Part shown: positions 14,809-22,221 of the stretch, piece after piece
Layout of the letters: the number at the start of each line of letters is the position of its first letter
How positions within the stretch are numbered: the first letter of the stretch is position 1
Assembly (NCBI GenBank): GCA_035269015.1
Contig: DATFJU010000019.1
Location: 1 to 28,680 of the forward strand
Direction of reading: 5' to 3'
Length of the DNA: 28,680 bases
Origin: JAIPJO01 sp035269015
GTDB taxonomy: Bacteria; Patescibacteriota; Patescibacteriia; Patescibacteriales; UBA12465
Translations under genes and position numbers: made by a program
The notes under the pieces: model-generated
Seen by the model: the letters and a program-made list of their open reading frames with translations, nothing else
Told to the model about the DNA's origin: nothing
Databases searched by the model: none

Positions 14809-15747
14809 ATGTTTAACTCGGAGCTTAGCTCTTTTTTTAGTTGGCTATTTGTTTCACTTCTTCTTATAGTCTTTTTTATTTATAATAAAAAAACTAGATT
14901 ACTAAGACAAAAACTAAACTACACTCACGAAAAATATCTCCATATAAATAACAACTATAAAAATATATGCTCAGATATAGAAAATCTAAAAATAGAAAAA
15001 AACAAAAACGCTGATATATATACTGATAAAATTAACGATTTATACCGTTTTGCTGAATTTGGTAAACTATCAGCAGGAGTATTTCATGATATTATTAATC
15101 CTTTAACAGCTATTGGTTTAAACCTAGAACACCTTCAACAAGGAAAAGAAAAATTTAATAAATGTTTTTTAGAAGATGCTATTAGCTCCACTAAAAAAAT
15201 GCAAAAGTTTGTTATCAGCGTTAAAAAACAAATTAATAATAAAGAAAAAGAAAATTGGTTTAATATTAATGAAGAGGTTGAAGATTGTATTAGTTTATTA
15301 AAGTATAAAGCTAGAAAAAATAACGTAAGATTAATTTTTAAACATTCAAAGAAGATCTTTATTTTAGGTTTAAATATAAAATTTAACCAAATTATACTAA
15401 ACTTAATATCTAACGGGATTGACTCATATAAAAATATTCAAAAATACAACAATCGCTTAGTTATTATAAAGATAAGCAAAAATAAAACCAAACTAAAAGT
15501 AGTTGTTCAAGACTTTGGAGAAGGAATAAAAAAAGAAAACCAACATAAAATATTTAAACCCTTTTATTCTACCAAAAAAGATAAAAAAGATTATAATAAA
15601 AAAGAACAAAATAACGGTATTGGACTACATAATAGTCTATATATAATAAACAAATACTTTAAAGGAAAGATAATAGTTGATTCTAAATATGGTCAAGGAA
15701 CTAAAATGATATTATATCTAGATACAAAAAATAAAAACAGCCACTAA
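14809..15747 (+). CDS. Sensor histidine kinase
   Basis: 312 residues. One N-terminal membrane helix (about 9-26) is followed by a charged coiled coil (27-80). The dimerisation domain has phospho-acceptor H93 in VFHDIINPLTAI, and the ATPase domain has N-box residues N198 and N202, the DFGEG box at 235-239 and GIGL at 270-273. There is no extracellular loop or recognisable PAS, GAF or HAMP domain, so the input may be the membrane segment itself or a partner protein. HD-x-x-N-P at the H-box is of the NtrB-like HisKA type, although the partner is OmpR-like. It lies 16 nt after the response regulator. The stop codon lies in the loop of the terminator hairpin. Confidence 0.93.
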   Translation: MFNSELSSFFSWLFVSLLLIVFFIYNKKTRLLRQKLNYTHEKYLHINNNYKNICSDIENLKIEKNKNADIYTDKINDLYRFAEFGKLSAGVFHDIINPLTAIGLNLEHLQQGKEKFNKCFLEDAISSTKKMQKFVISVKKQINNKEKENWFNINEEVEDCISLLKYKARKNNVRLIFKHSKKIFILGLNIKFNQIILNLISNGIDSYKNIQKYNNRLVIIKISKNKTKLKVVVQDFGEGIKKENQHKIFKPFYSTKKDKKDYNKKEQNNGIGLHNSLYIINKYFKGKIIVDSKYGQGTKMILYLDTKNKNSH

Positions 15748-15761
15748 GCTGTTTTTATTTT
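15728..15761 (+). terminator. Bidirectional terminator between kinase and DUF378 genes
   Basis: 14-bp stem (15728-15741 with 15748-15761; core aaaaacagc / gctgttttt) and six-base loop holding the kinase stop codon. It ends in T-rich sequence on the plus strand and is A-rich on the other side, so it can serve both convergent genes. Confidence 0.88.
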
Positions 15762-15777
15762 ATATATTTGATTAATC

Positions 15778-15987
15778 TTATACTTTTCTTCTAATTTTTC
15801 CAGACAAAAATAAAATATAAACTGCTGATAAACCTACTAACACATAAATAATTTTAGAAACTGTAGTCATGTATCCAAAAATAGAAGCAACTAAGTCAAA
15901 ACTAAAAAGTCCTACTAATAACCAATTTAAACCACCTACCACTAACAAAATTAAAGCAATCCAATCTAAGGAGTTTAATTTATTCAT
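15778..15987 (-). CDS. DUF378 membrane protein
   Basis: 69 residues with two membrane helices (about 9-31 and 39-62). The segment LDWIALILLVVGGLNWLLVG and then LFSFDLVASIFG is the DUF378 signature. The family is found widely in bacteria as a small inner-membrane protein of unknown function. It lies 55 nt downstream of tspO on the same strand and may be co-transcribed with it. It ends at the bidirectional terminator. Confidence 0.88.
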   Translation of the reverse strand: MNKLNSLDWIALILLVVGGLNWLLVGLFSFDLVASIFGYMTTVSKIIYVLVGLSAVYILFLSGKIRRKV

Positions 15988-16042
15988 ATTTTTAAAGATT
16001 AAATTATTATTTTATAGCAGGCACGACCTTTATAGTTCCTGC

Positions 16043-16517
16043 TTAGTTTAAAAACCAAATTGAAAAATTTAAAATAGCAGCAAAAGTCACCCAATACAAA
16101 TAAGGGATAAATAAATATCCTGCCAACTTATTAATTCTATAGAAATAAAAGATAGTTATTATAATAGAAATTAATAATATAATTATTTCAATAAACCCTA
16201 AAAGAGGACTTCTTAAATAGAAAAAACAAAAAGACCAGCCAATATTAAGTAACCACTGTATAGCAAAAAAAAATATAAGCTTTTTGTTTTAATTTTTTAC
16301 CAGTCTTAGATCTTATAATTAAATATAAAGAAACACCCATTAAAATAAATAAGAAAGTCCATACTGGAGCAAATAAGTATGAAGGAGGGTTAAAAGGAGG
16401 TTTGTGAAGATTAAGATACCAGCTAGAAACAGAACTTTGAGTAAAAAACGAACCCAAAAATCCTGCCAATAAACTTATACCTATAGAGAATAAAGCAATT
16501 GTAATTTTATTTTTCAT
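16043..16517 (-). pseudogene. tspO: TspO/MBR family protein, interrupted by a +1 frameshift
   Basis: The first 83 or so codons give a good TspO start: membrane helix, then WYLNLHKPPFNPPSYLFAPV and WTFLFILMGVSLYL. After QKAYIFF the frame shifts and would stop at 16245. One base out of step, the rest of TspO follows without a gap: FAIQWLLNIGWSF, RSPLLGFIEI, a membrane helix, then FIPYLYWVTFAAILNFSIW and stop at 16043-16045. The shift lies in a run of nine T on the coding strand (16265-16273); eight would restore a 157-residue protein, the normal length. TspO binds porphyrins and related ligands in the membrane. This is either an assembly indel or a real or phase-variable mutation. Confidence 0.85.
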
Positions 16518-16523
16518 ATTAAT

Positions 16524-16551
16524 ATTATAGCAAATAATTGTAATTTTACAA
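16524..16551 (-). promoter_or_regulatory. Promoter of tspO
   Basis: Minus strand TTGTAA (16551-16546), 16-nt spacer, TATAAT (16529-16524) with an upstream TG one base before it (TGCTATAAT), an extended -10. The leader is short. Confidence 0.65.
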
Positions 16552-16565
16552 TATATTTCCTAATA

Positions 16566-17621
16566 TTAGTTATTAATTATTATCATAGCCTTTCTATTTT
16601 CAAGTATGGGTTCATGATTTCCACTAGGATAATCTCTAATAGAATTATATAGATTGTCAAAGCTAAATTTAAAGTTAGCTCCACGCCTAGTGCCAGGATC
16701 ATTAGTGATAAATTCGCTAGAGCTTCTATCATAACCTTTTACAACTAACATATGTCTTTCTGGCCCTTCTCCACTGTAATAAGGATTATCTAGCTCTTTT
16801 CCATTTGTAGGGACAATAATTAAATTACCTTGATCAAGTTCTGAAATTATATCTTCAAGACTAAAATCATATTTAAGCTCTGCTTTATCATATTGATAAT
16901 AATCTTTAATTATTCTCTCTAAGGTATCATAAGCTGAAGTATCCTTATAAGAACCATAGTTTTCTGTTTCAAAACTAGAGATAACAAAAAATTCTTCCCT
17001 AGCTTCTTCAGCGCTTAAAGTCTCTCCTTTTAACCATTTCATAGCCATAAGTACTGAAGCCTCCTCACAAGCATCCTGTAAACGTGAGTCACTCCAATCT
17101 CCGAAAGGAGCCTGCGAAGTAAAAGGAATTTCTATATTAACTTTTTCATTATAAACTTGATCTAAATTACCTACTGATATTTTTTCTAAGTTTTCTTTAG
17201 TAATACCTAGGCCCTGATTTCTCATAATATTAAAAGCCTCTTGTGGTCTACCTAAGTAATGTTTTTGCCCTAAATTAGTATCAATATAATAAGCTTTACC
17301 ACTATCATCTACATCTAAAAGTATTTTGCCTTTATATTTAGAACTATAATAATCATTATCTACAATAAAGCTATGCTTAACCCCTAAACTAAGCTTTCTC
17401 ATAATATTAAAAGCTTCCTGAGGTCTACCCAAAAAATACCTCCTATTATTATTTGGATAAACATACCAGGCCTGACCCTCTTCTTGAGCTTGAATTAAAA
17501 TCCTTCCTGATAATGCATTGATGTCTATAGCTTTAACTACCTCAGAATTATTAAGGAAAAACATAAAACTTAATATTGCTATAGAAATAAAGAATATAAT
17601 ATATAAATAAATACTTTTCAT
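16566..17621 (-). CDS. Secreted C39-like cysteine peptidase with two N-terminal repeats
   Basis: 351 residues. A signal peptide or membrane anchor lies at about 5-23. Residues 39-81 and 98-140 are two copies of a module of about 43 residues with the shared core G-Q/K-A-W/Y-Y, Y-F/Y-L-G-R-P-Q-E-A-F-N-I-M-R, then L-G-V/I. From 161 on there is a peptidase C39-like domain: IPFTSQAPFGDW with Q170 (oxyanion), C185 in DACEEASVLMAMKW, H290 in ERHMLVVKGYD and D308 in TNDPGTRRG. Papain-like proteolysis outside the membrane is therefore inferred. It is 32 nt after the L,D-transpeptidase gene, likely the same transcript. The target is unknown; wall or surface protein processing would fit its neighbours. 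Confidence 0.85.
   Translation of the reverse strand: MKSIYLYIIFFISIAILSFMFFLNNSEVVKAIDINALSGRILIQAQEEGQAWYVYPNNNRRYFLGRPQEAFNIMRKLSLGVKHSFIVDNDYYSSKYKGKILLDVDDSGKAYYIDTNLGQKHYLGRPQEAFNIMRNQGLGITKENLEKISVGNLDQVYNEKVNIEIPFTSQAPFGDWSDSRLQDACEEASVLMAMKWLKGETLSAEEAREEFFVISSFETENYGSYKDTSAYDTLERIIKDYYQYDKAELKYDFSLEDIISELDQGNLIIVPTNGKELDNPYYSGEGPERHMLVVKGYDRSSSEFITNDPGTRRGANFKFSFDNLYNSIRDYPSGNHEPILENRKAMIIINN
17202..17507 (-). repeat. Two repeats encoding the GRPQEAFNIMR module
   Basis: Codons 39-81 (17379-17507) and 98-140 (17202-17330) of the C39-like gene encode similar modules, offset by 59 codons. The 11-residue core L-G-R-P-Q-E-A-F-N-I-M is identical in both, while the flanks have diverged. 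Confidence 0.85.
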
Positions 17622-17653
17622 GTTTTTATTTTAATTTTATAAAAATAACAAAT

Positions 17654-18412
17654 TTAGTAAATATAAACTGGGGTTCCTACCTCAGTCCAATTATACAAAG
17701 TTTCTGCTGGACCAATGCCTAACCTAATACAACCATGTGACACAGCTGTGCCTAAATGATCCTCACCTTCCCTATAACCACTGGGCCAAATAGGGAGTTC
17801 ATGTAAACCAAACTTTCCTGTGCCCATACCCATCCAATATGGCATCCATAATCCATAAGGTGACCATGCTTTAGGATGTTTATTTATAATATCATAATGT
17901 CCTCTAGGTGTAGTGTCATATGCACCTGAGGATACTAAATAAGTATTTAGACGTACCCCATCTAAGAAGTAATACAGTTCTTGTTCTGCTAAATTTATTT
18001 CAATTCTTTTATTAAGCCTCATTATCTCTTTACTTAAAGGATCGTAAGCATTATTTATCTCCTCTCCATCACTGTAACCATCGCCATCTGTATCAGCAAT
18101 AAGTAAATTAGTTTTAAATCTTAACTCCCAATAATCACTTAAACCATCACCATCTTGATCATTATCTTTTAGTAATACTCTTTCTGGATTATGAGGTGAA
18201 TAACCGGTGTTCAACTCTTCCCAATCAGTATAACCATCTCCATCTGTGTCTTTACTATAAGGGTCAGTATAATAAACATTTATTTCATCATAATCTAAAA
18301 TACCATCATTATCACTGTCAATATTTTGCTCTTCCACTGCTAAAACATTATTAGTTAAAACAAAACTAACAAAAATAAAAACAAAAAAAACAGCAACTAA
18401 TCTAATTTTCAT
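17654..18412 (-). CDS. L,D-transpeptidase (YkuD) with calcium-loop repeats
   Basis: 252 residues. A signal peptide lies at about 1-25. Four thrombospondin type-3-like Ca2+ loops follow: DSDNDGILDYDE (32-43), DTDGDGYTDWEE (55-66), DNDQDGDGLSDYWE (83-96) and DTDGDGYSDGEE (107-118). The YkuD domain begins RIEINLAEQELYYFLDG (about 136) and has the catalytic S-H-G-C-I-R at 225-230 (C228), so it should form 3-3 peptidoglycan cross-links or attach proteins to the wall. Calcium binding is inferred from the loops. It is the first gene of a two-gene unit with the C39-like peptidase. Confidence 0.92.
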   Translation of the reverse strand: MKIRLVAVFFVFIFVSFVLTNNVLAVEEQNIDSDNDGILDYDEINVYYTDPYSKDTDGDGYTDWEELNTGYSPHNPERVLLKDNDQDGDGLSDYWELRFKTNLLIADTDGDGYSDGEEINNAYDPLSKEIMRLNKRIEINLAEQELYYFLDGVRLNTYLVSSGAYDTTPRGHYDIINKHPKAWSPYGLWMPYWMGMGTGKFGLHELPIWPSGYREGEDHLGTAVSHGCIRLGIGPAETLYNWTEVGTPVYIY

Positions 18413-18442
18413 ATTTTATTAATTATAATAAAGCCTAACTTG

Positions 18443-18471
18443 ATTATAATATAATTACCCACTTTTTACAA
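18443..18471 (-). promoter_or_regulatory. Promoter of the L,D-transpeptidase gene
   Basis: Minus strand TTGTAA (18471-18466), 17-nt spacer, TATAAT (18448-18443). It lies in a divergent intergenic region of 134 nt. Confidence 0.6.
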
Positions 18472-18481
18472 TAATTAACTA

Positions 18482-18510
18482 TTGACTAATACTATATTAT
18501 GTACTAAAAT
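18482..18510 (+). promoter_or_regulatory. Promoter of the GHL15-like gene
   Basis: Plus strand TTGACT (18482-18487), 17-nt spacer, TAAAAT (18505-18510). The leader would be about 30 nt, with no Shine-Dalgarno sequence. It is back to back with the L,D-transpeptidase promoter, with 10 nt between the two -35 boxes. Confidence 0.6.
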
Positions 18511-18546
18511 TATTAATTGAGTTCTTTAACAATAAAATAATAAATT

Positions 18547-19746
18547 ATGAAAAAAATAATAAGTATTATCAGTTTGATAGCGTTTTTATCTCTTGGCTCT
18601 TTACTGGGTCAGGATATTAAATTTGCTAACTACTACCTTCATCCAGAAATAAATGAAGACAAAGTAGAGAATCTAGCAAAATATGATCTTCTTATATTGG
18701 ACCCTAATAATCTCTTTTTAAATAGAGAGGTCTTGGTTTCAATTAAAGAGCTAAATCCTAATATAAAGTTTTTAGCGTATTTCAACCCAATGGAAATATT
18801 TAAAGAAGAATATATTGTTAATTGGGGTAACAAGCCAATTGATAAAATAATTTCTAAATATTTGCACAGGGTTAATATTTGGTGGTTAACAGATAGTAAG
18901 GGTAAGGTTTTTGAATTTGACAAGAGACAAAAAATGTTAAATATGTCTGACAAATCAAAAGAAATTACTATTAGCTATTTTGACAACCAAAAAATGAGAT
19001 ACTGGGAATTCATAACTAGGCTAGATTTAGAATTAGTTCTCTCTGATAGCATTTGGGATGGTATCTTTGAAGATAATTTTGAGACAGTTGAATGGTTAGC
19101 AGATTATGATGGCTACACTGGTGTAGACATAGATGGTGATGGCAAAAACGAAAGTAAAGAAAAAGTGGCTAAAGCTTGGAAAGCTGGTCTTAAAAAAAGA
19201 TTAGAACTTATCAAATCAGAGCATCCTGACTACTTAATTTTGGCAAATAAGGCTAAAATATTTTTACCAGAATTAACAGACGGAAAAATGCTAGAAAACT
19301 TCCCTGACCATTGGTTAGGAACTTGGCATAAAAATATTCATAATGCTAAACAAATGCAAAATGTAATAATTAATGTCCAGGAAGAAAGATTTGAAATGGC
19401 TCTTGCTTCAGCTCTATGGTTATATGATGAGAATAAAACCATCTATTTATCAATTGCTCAGCAAGACAGCTTCAAAAGCTATTACCAAGACTATAAAAAG
19501 CTTGGTAAAATTAAATCCAAAAAAATTGATTCCACTTACTTTAACATTATTAATAAGTATCAATTTACGGAAAAAGCAGAAAACTTCTTTATTAATAAAG
19601 AAATAACAAAAAGTCTAAATTCTATGTTTTTCTTTGTTGCTAATTACAACTATGTAATAGAGATGGAAAATGGAATTGTTCGCTTTAATCCATACACGGA
19701 CCCAGAACATCCTAACTTAGAAAACTTTAAAGTTAAGTACTATTAA
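18547..19746 (+). CDS. Secreted putative glycoside hydrolase (GHL15-like)
   Basis: 399 residues. A signal peptide at 1-21 ends near LGSLLGQD. The body resembles the hypothetical glycosyl hydrolase family 15 (a TIM-barrel group): alternating strands and helices, KYDLLILDPNN, NPNIKFLAYFNPME, a W-W-L-T-D segment, and SDSIWDGIFEDNF, where D171, E175 and D176 are candidate catalytic acids. An EF-hand-like loop DIDGDGKNE lies at 194-202. The substrate is unknown. It stands alone, with its own promoter and terminator, among wall-active genes. The family assignment is from memory of pattern and is moderate. Confidence 0.65.
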   Translation: MKKIISIISLIAFLSLGSLLGQDIKFANYYLHPEINEDKVENLAKYDLLILDPNNLFLNREVLVSIKELNPNIKFLAYFNPMEIFKEEYIVNWGNKPIDKIISKYLHRVNIWWLTDSKGKVFEFDKRQKMLNMSDKSKEITISYFDNQKMRYWEFITRLDLELVLSDSIWDGIFEDNFETVEWLADYDGYTGVDIDGDGKNESKEKVAKAWKAGLKKRLELIKSEHPDYLILANKAKIFLPELTDGKMLENFPDHWLGTWHKNIHNAKQMQNVIINVQEERFEMALASALWLYDENKTIYLSIAQQDSFKSYYQDYKKLGKIKSKKIDSTYFNIINKYQFTEKAENFFINKEITKSLNSMFFFVANYNYVIEMENGIVRFNPYTDPEHPNLENFKVKYY

Positions 19747-19770
19747 TTACAAAAATTAAAGTGCTAACAT

Positions 19771-19801
19771 AAAACCGGCTCAAAAAGAGACCGGTTTTTT
19801 T
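19771..19801 (+). terminator. Terminator after the GHL15-like gene
   Basis: Stem aaaaccgg (19771-19778) with ccggtttt (19791-19798), extended inward by CTC/GAG with one bulged A, followed by a run of T. It is the most GC-rich hairpin in this area and can act on both strands, so it may also end the O-antigen ligase transcript. Confidence 0.9.
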
Positions 19802-19828
19802 ATAAATATACAAATTTTTTAAATACAA

Positions 19829-21163
19829 CTAATCATTAATTCTCAGCATAGATCCAATAACAAACCACATTGACCACTGTAAAGCGGTATCATTAAAAAC
19901 ATTATCACCAAAACTGACCAAAGAAATAGCAATAAAAGAAGCTAAAAGAAAAAAGTTTAAAGCTTTAATCTTTCGAAAAGAATTAAATTTACTTTTATTA
20001 TACAAATAACGGGCTGTACTAAAAATAAGAAGTAGTAATGAAATTAAGCCAATAATCCCTGTTTCCATAAAAGTCTTCATATAGTCATTGTGAGGCTCAG
20101 GAGAACCCAATCTATAACTTCTATTATATTCAATTAAAGTAGAGGAAGTATCAGAGCCATGACCAAGTATTGGCTTTTCTTTAGCAATATCCCAAGAATC
20201 TTTATACAAATTATAACGCCAAACTATAGATGAATCATAATTTTGAAAGTTAAAAGTATTATTAACTCTATGTTGTAAAGTAGGCACTAAACTATAGACA
20301 AGTAAAAATAATAAAATAGAAACTAATAGTAATTTTCTAAACTTTACTACCCCAATAATAAAAATAAAGATTAATAATGCTAACCAAGAACCACGAGTAT
20401 ATGTTAAAATAATAATCATTATAAATAACGCTGAAGCTAAAAGATAAAAATAACTTAAAACGTTATCTTTCTTACCATATAAAAATACAAACAAACTAAT
20501 AGAAAAAACAAAGAAAATAAAAAAAGCTAACATGTTAGGATGAGCAAAGGTAGCAGCCAATCTACCATCAAAACCAGCAATTATATCAGCCTTGTATAAA
20601 TACTGCCAAACACCAATAAGAGCAGGTAAAATAGCTGACATCAAAACAACCTTTAAGGTTATAGTAAGATCCTTCTTAGTCTTTACAAATATTTGAGCCA
20701 ACAAAAATATTGAAACTATACTTAAGAGCCTCGCTATCTCTCTAATTCCTAAGCTAATATCAAAACTAACTAAAAGAGACAAAGCATTAACAGCAATAAA
20801 TAATAACCAAAAATAAAGTATTTTTGAGCGCTTTAGCTCCTTATGTTTAAATATTAAATACCACAAAGCTACAATCATTACCATAAAACCCATTAATGAA
20901 GCCAAATTAATATTCAAACTAGCAAAAGAAAAAAGATTATAATCAGTAGAAAAATCAAGTAAAGGTCTTATAAGTAAAAAAGAGAGTATAGCAAAGAAAG
21001 GATAATAAAAACTGATTATAAATATATAAATAAGAATAAATAATAAAAAGCCAAAAAATATGCTCATCTCAATAAAAAAACTAGCTATAAAGAAAAATAA
21101 GGTGGCTAGCATTAAGAAAAGTAATAGATTCTGTATTCGATTGTTTTTTAATATATTTAACAT
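19829..21163 (-). CDS. O-antigen ligase/polymerase family membrane protein
   Basis: 444 residues with about 11-12 membrane helices. The Wzy_C/WaaL core is clear: a ligase-type helix with TYTRGSWLA (254-262), then a large outer loop with ILGHGSDTS (332-340) and SPEPHNDYMKTFMETG (354-369), where H358 is the conserved loop histidine. R257 also fits the family. It could polymerise or attach a surface polysaccharide, or act as a protein glycosyltransferase; these are not separable by sequence. It is divergent from a Wzz-like gene, which supports a polysaccharide role. The stop is TAG. A weak promoter TTTACA-N17-TTAAAT lies at 21172-21200. Confidence 0.87.
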   Translation of the reverse strand: MLNILKNNRIQNLLLFLMLATLFFFIASFFIEMSIFFGFLLFILIYIFIISFYYPFFAILSFLLIRPLLDFSTDYNLFSFASLNINLASLMGFMVMIVALWYLIFKHKELKRSKILYFWLLFIAVNALSLLVSFDISLGIREIARLLSIVSIFLLAQIFVKTKKDLTITLKVVLMSAILPALIGVWQYLYKADIIAGFDGRLAATFAHPNMLAFFIFFVFSISLFVFLYGKKDNVLSYFYLLASALFIMIIILTYTRGSWLALLIFIFIIGVVKFRKLLLVSILLFLLVYSLVPTLQHRVNNTFNFQNYDSSIVWRYNLYKDSWDIAKEKPILGHGSDTSSTLIEYNRSYRLGSPEPHNDYMKTFMETGIIGLISLLLLIFSTARYLYNKSKFNSFRKIKALNFFLLASFIAISLVSFGDNVFNDTALQWSMWFVIGSMLRIND

Positions 21164-21220
21164 CTATTATTATTTAACCTTAAAATTACTAATTTGTAAA
21201 GAAAATAACAACAGTTCCCC

Positions 21221-21249
21221 TTGACAAAATATCAATAATAGATTATAAT
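21221..21249 (+). promoter_or_regulatory. Promoter of the Wzz-like gene
   Basis: Plus strand TTGACA (21221-21226), 17-nt spacer, TATAAT (21244-21249): a full consensus promoter. Start would be near 21256, with a leader of about 17 nt. Confidence 0.85.
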
Positions 21250-21272
21250 AAACAATTAATATAAAATAAATT

Positions 21273-22169
21273 ATGACTATAAGAAGTTTTATCAATTTAA
21301 TAAAAAAAGAAGCTGGAACACTGGCAGTTATCCTAGCAGTTATATTAGCTATAACCGCAATTATTACCTTTACACAACCTTTGCGTTATGAGGCTGGTAA
21401 TAAACTGTTAATTCAACAAGATGTAAGTAAGTTTGATCCTTATAACGTTTTTAAAATAAACGAATACTACAATAATTTAATTAAAGAAATTGTACATTCA
21501 GAATCTTTTTACATACAAGTCTTAAATTCAGGTTATGATATTGATTCTAGTTATTTTAAAAATACCAGAAAAGAACAGATAGAATCTTGGGGTAAAACAG
21601 TTGATATTGTTAGTACTGATATAGGAACCATGGAAATAAAAACATATCATCCTAATCCTAGAGAAGCTCAGCAAATACTTTTGGCTGTAACTGATGTTTT
21701 AGTAAACAAAAACAGTCAATATCAAAACTTGGATAATAATATAGATATTAAAATAATCAATCAAATTACTATCTCAAAATATCCGGTTAAACCAAATATT
21801 ATATTAAATTTTGTATACGCTTTTATTATTGCTACTTTAATTTCCCTGCTTTATATATACTATAAATCAGAAAAGGAGTATCATAGTCTTGATAATAATA
21901 ACTATAATAAGCAACCCGAAAAAAGTGATAAAAATACAGAAGAACAAGCAGAAGCAAAATTATTAATTCATAATACAAAAAAAGATGATATAGATGATGA
22001 TGTAGAAAAAAATAAAGAAGATGAATATAAAGAAAATGATAATATAAATTATTATAAAGATAGTGATACTAATAATGATGAAGAAAGAACAATACAAGAA
22101 GGAGAGGAGATTAATCTGGAAGAAGATATTGAAGAAAAAGCTAATATAAATAATTTGTTTAACAAATAA
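21273..22169 (+). CDS. Wzz-like chain-length/polysaccharide co-polymerase protein with acidic tail
   Basis: 298 residues. The first membrane helix is at about 14-35 and the second at about 176-197. Between them is an outer domain starting YEAGNKLLI with the Wzz pattern, and KYPVKPNIILNF stands just before the second helix, as in Wzz proteins. There is no kinase domain. After residue 200 there is an unusual cytosolic tail of about 100 residues made mostly of D, E, N and K with almost no hydrophobic content, probably disordered. The gene has a full consensus promoter and sits opposite the O-antigen ligase gene, so it likely sets chain length or recruits partners. Confidence 0.8.
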   Translation: MTIRSFINLIKKEAGTLAVILAVILAITAIITFTQPLRYEAGNKLLIQQDVSKFDPYNVFKINEYYNNLIKEIVHSESFYIQVLNSGYDIDSSYFKNTRKEQIESWGKTVDIVSTDIGTMEIKTYHPNPREAQQILLAVTDVLVNKNSQYQNLDNNIDIKIINQITISKYPVKPNIILNFVYAFIIATLISLLYIYYKSEKEYHSLDNNNYNKQPEKSDKNTEEQAEAKLLIHNTKKDDIDDDVEKNKEDEYKENDNINYYKDSDTNNDEERTIQEGEEINLEEDIEEKANINNLFNK

Positions 22170-22221
22170 TTTTAAAATATCGAACATTAAAACTGAATAA
22201 AAACCAAAAAAAGATGTAATC

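Noticed and set aside
16016..16043. Hairpin after tspO (agcagg / cctgct) as a terminator
   Set aside because: The stem is only 6 bp with a 16-base loop and no clear T-run, and it includes the stop codon; the evidence is too weak to list.
16043..16244. Second half of TspO as a separate small gene
   Set aside because: It continues the TspO fold directly from the homopolymer run with one base shift and has no start codon or leader of its own.
17202..17507. Spaced repeats as a CRISPR-like array
   Set aside because: There are only two copies, they keep a coding frame and they encode a conserved protein module.
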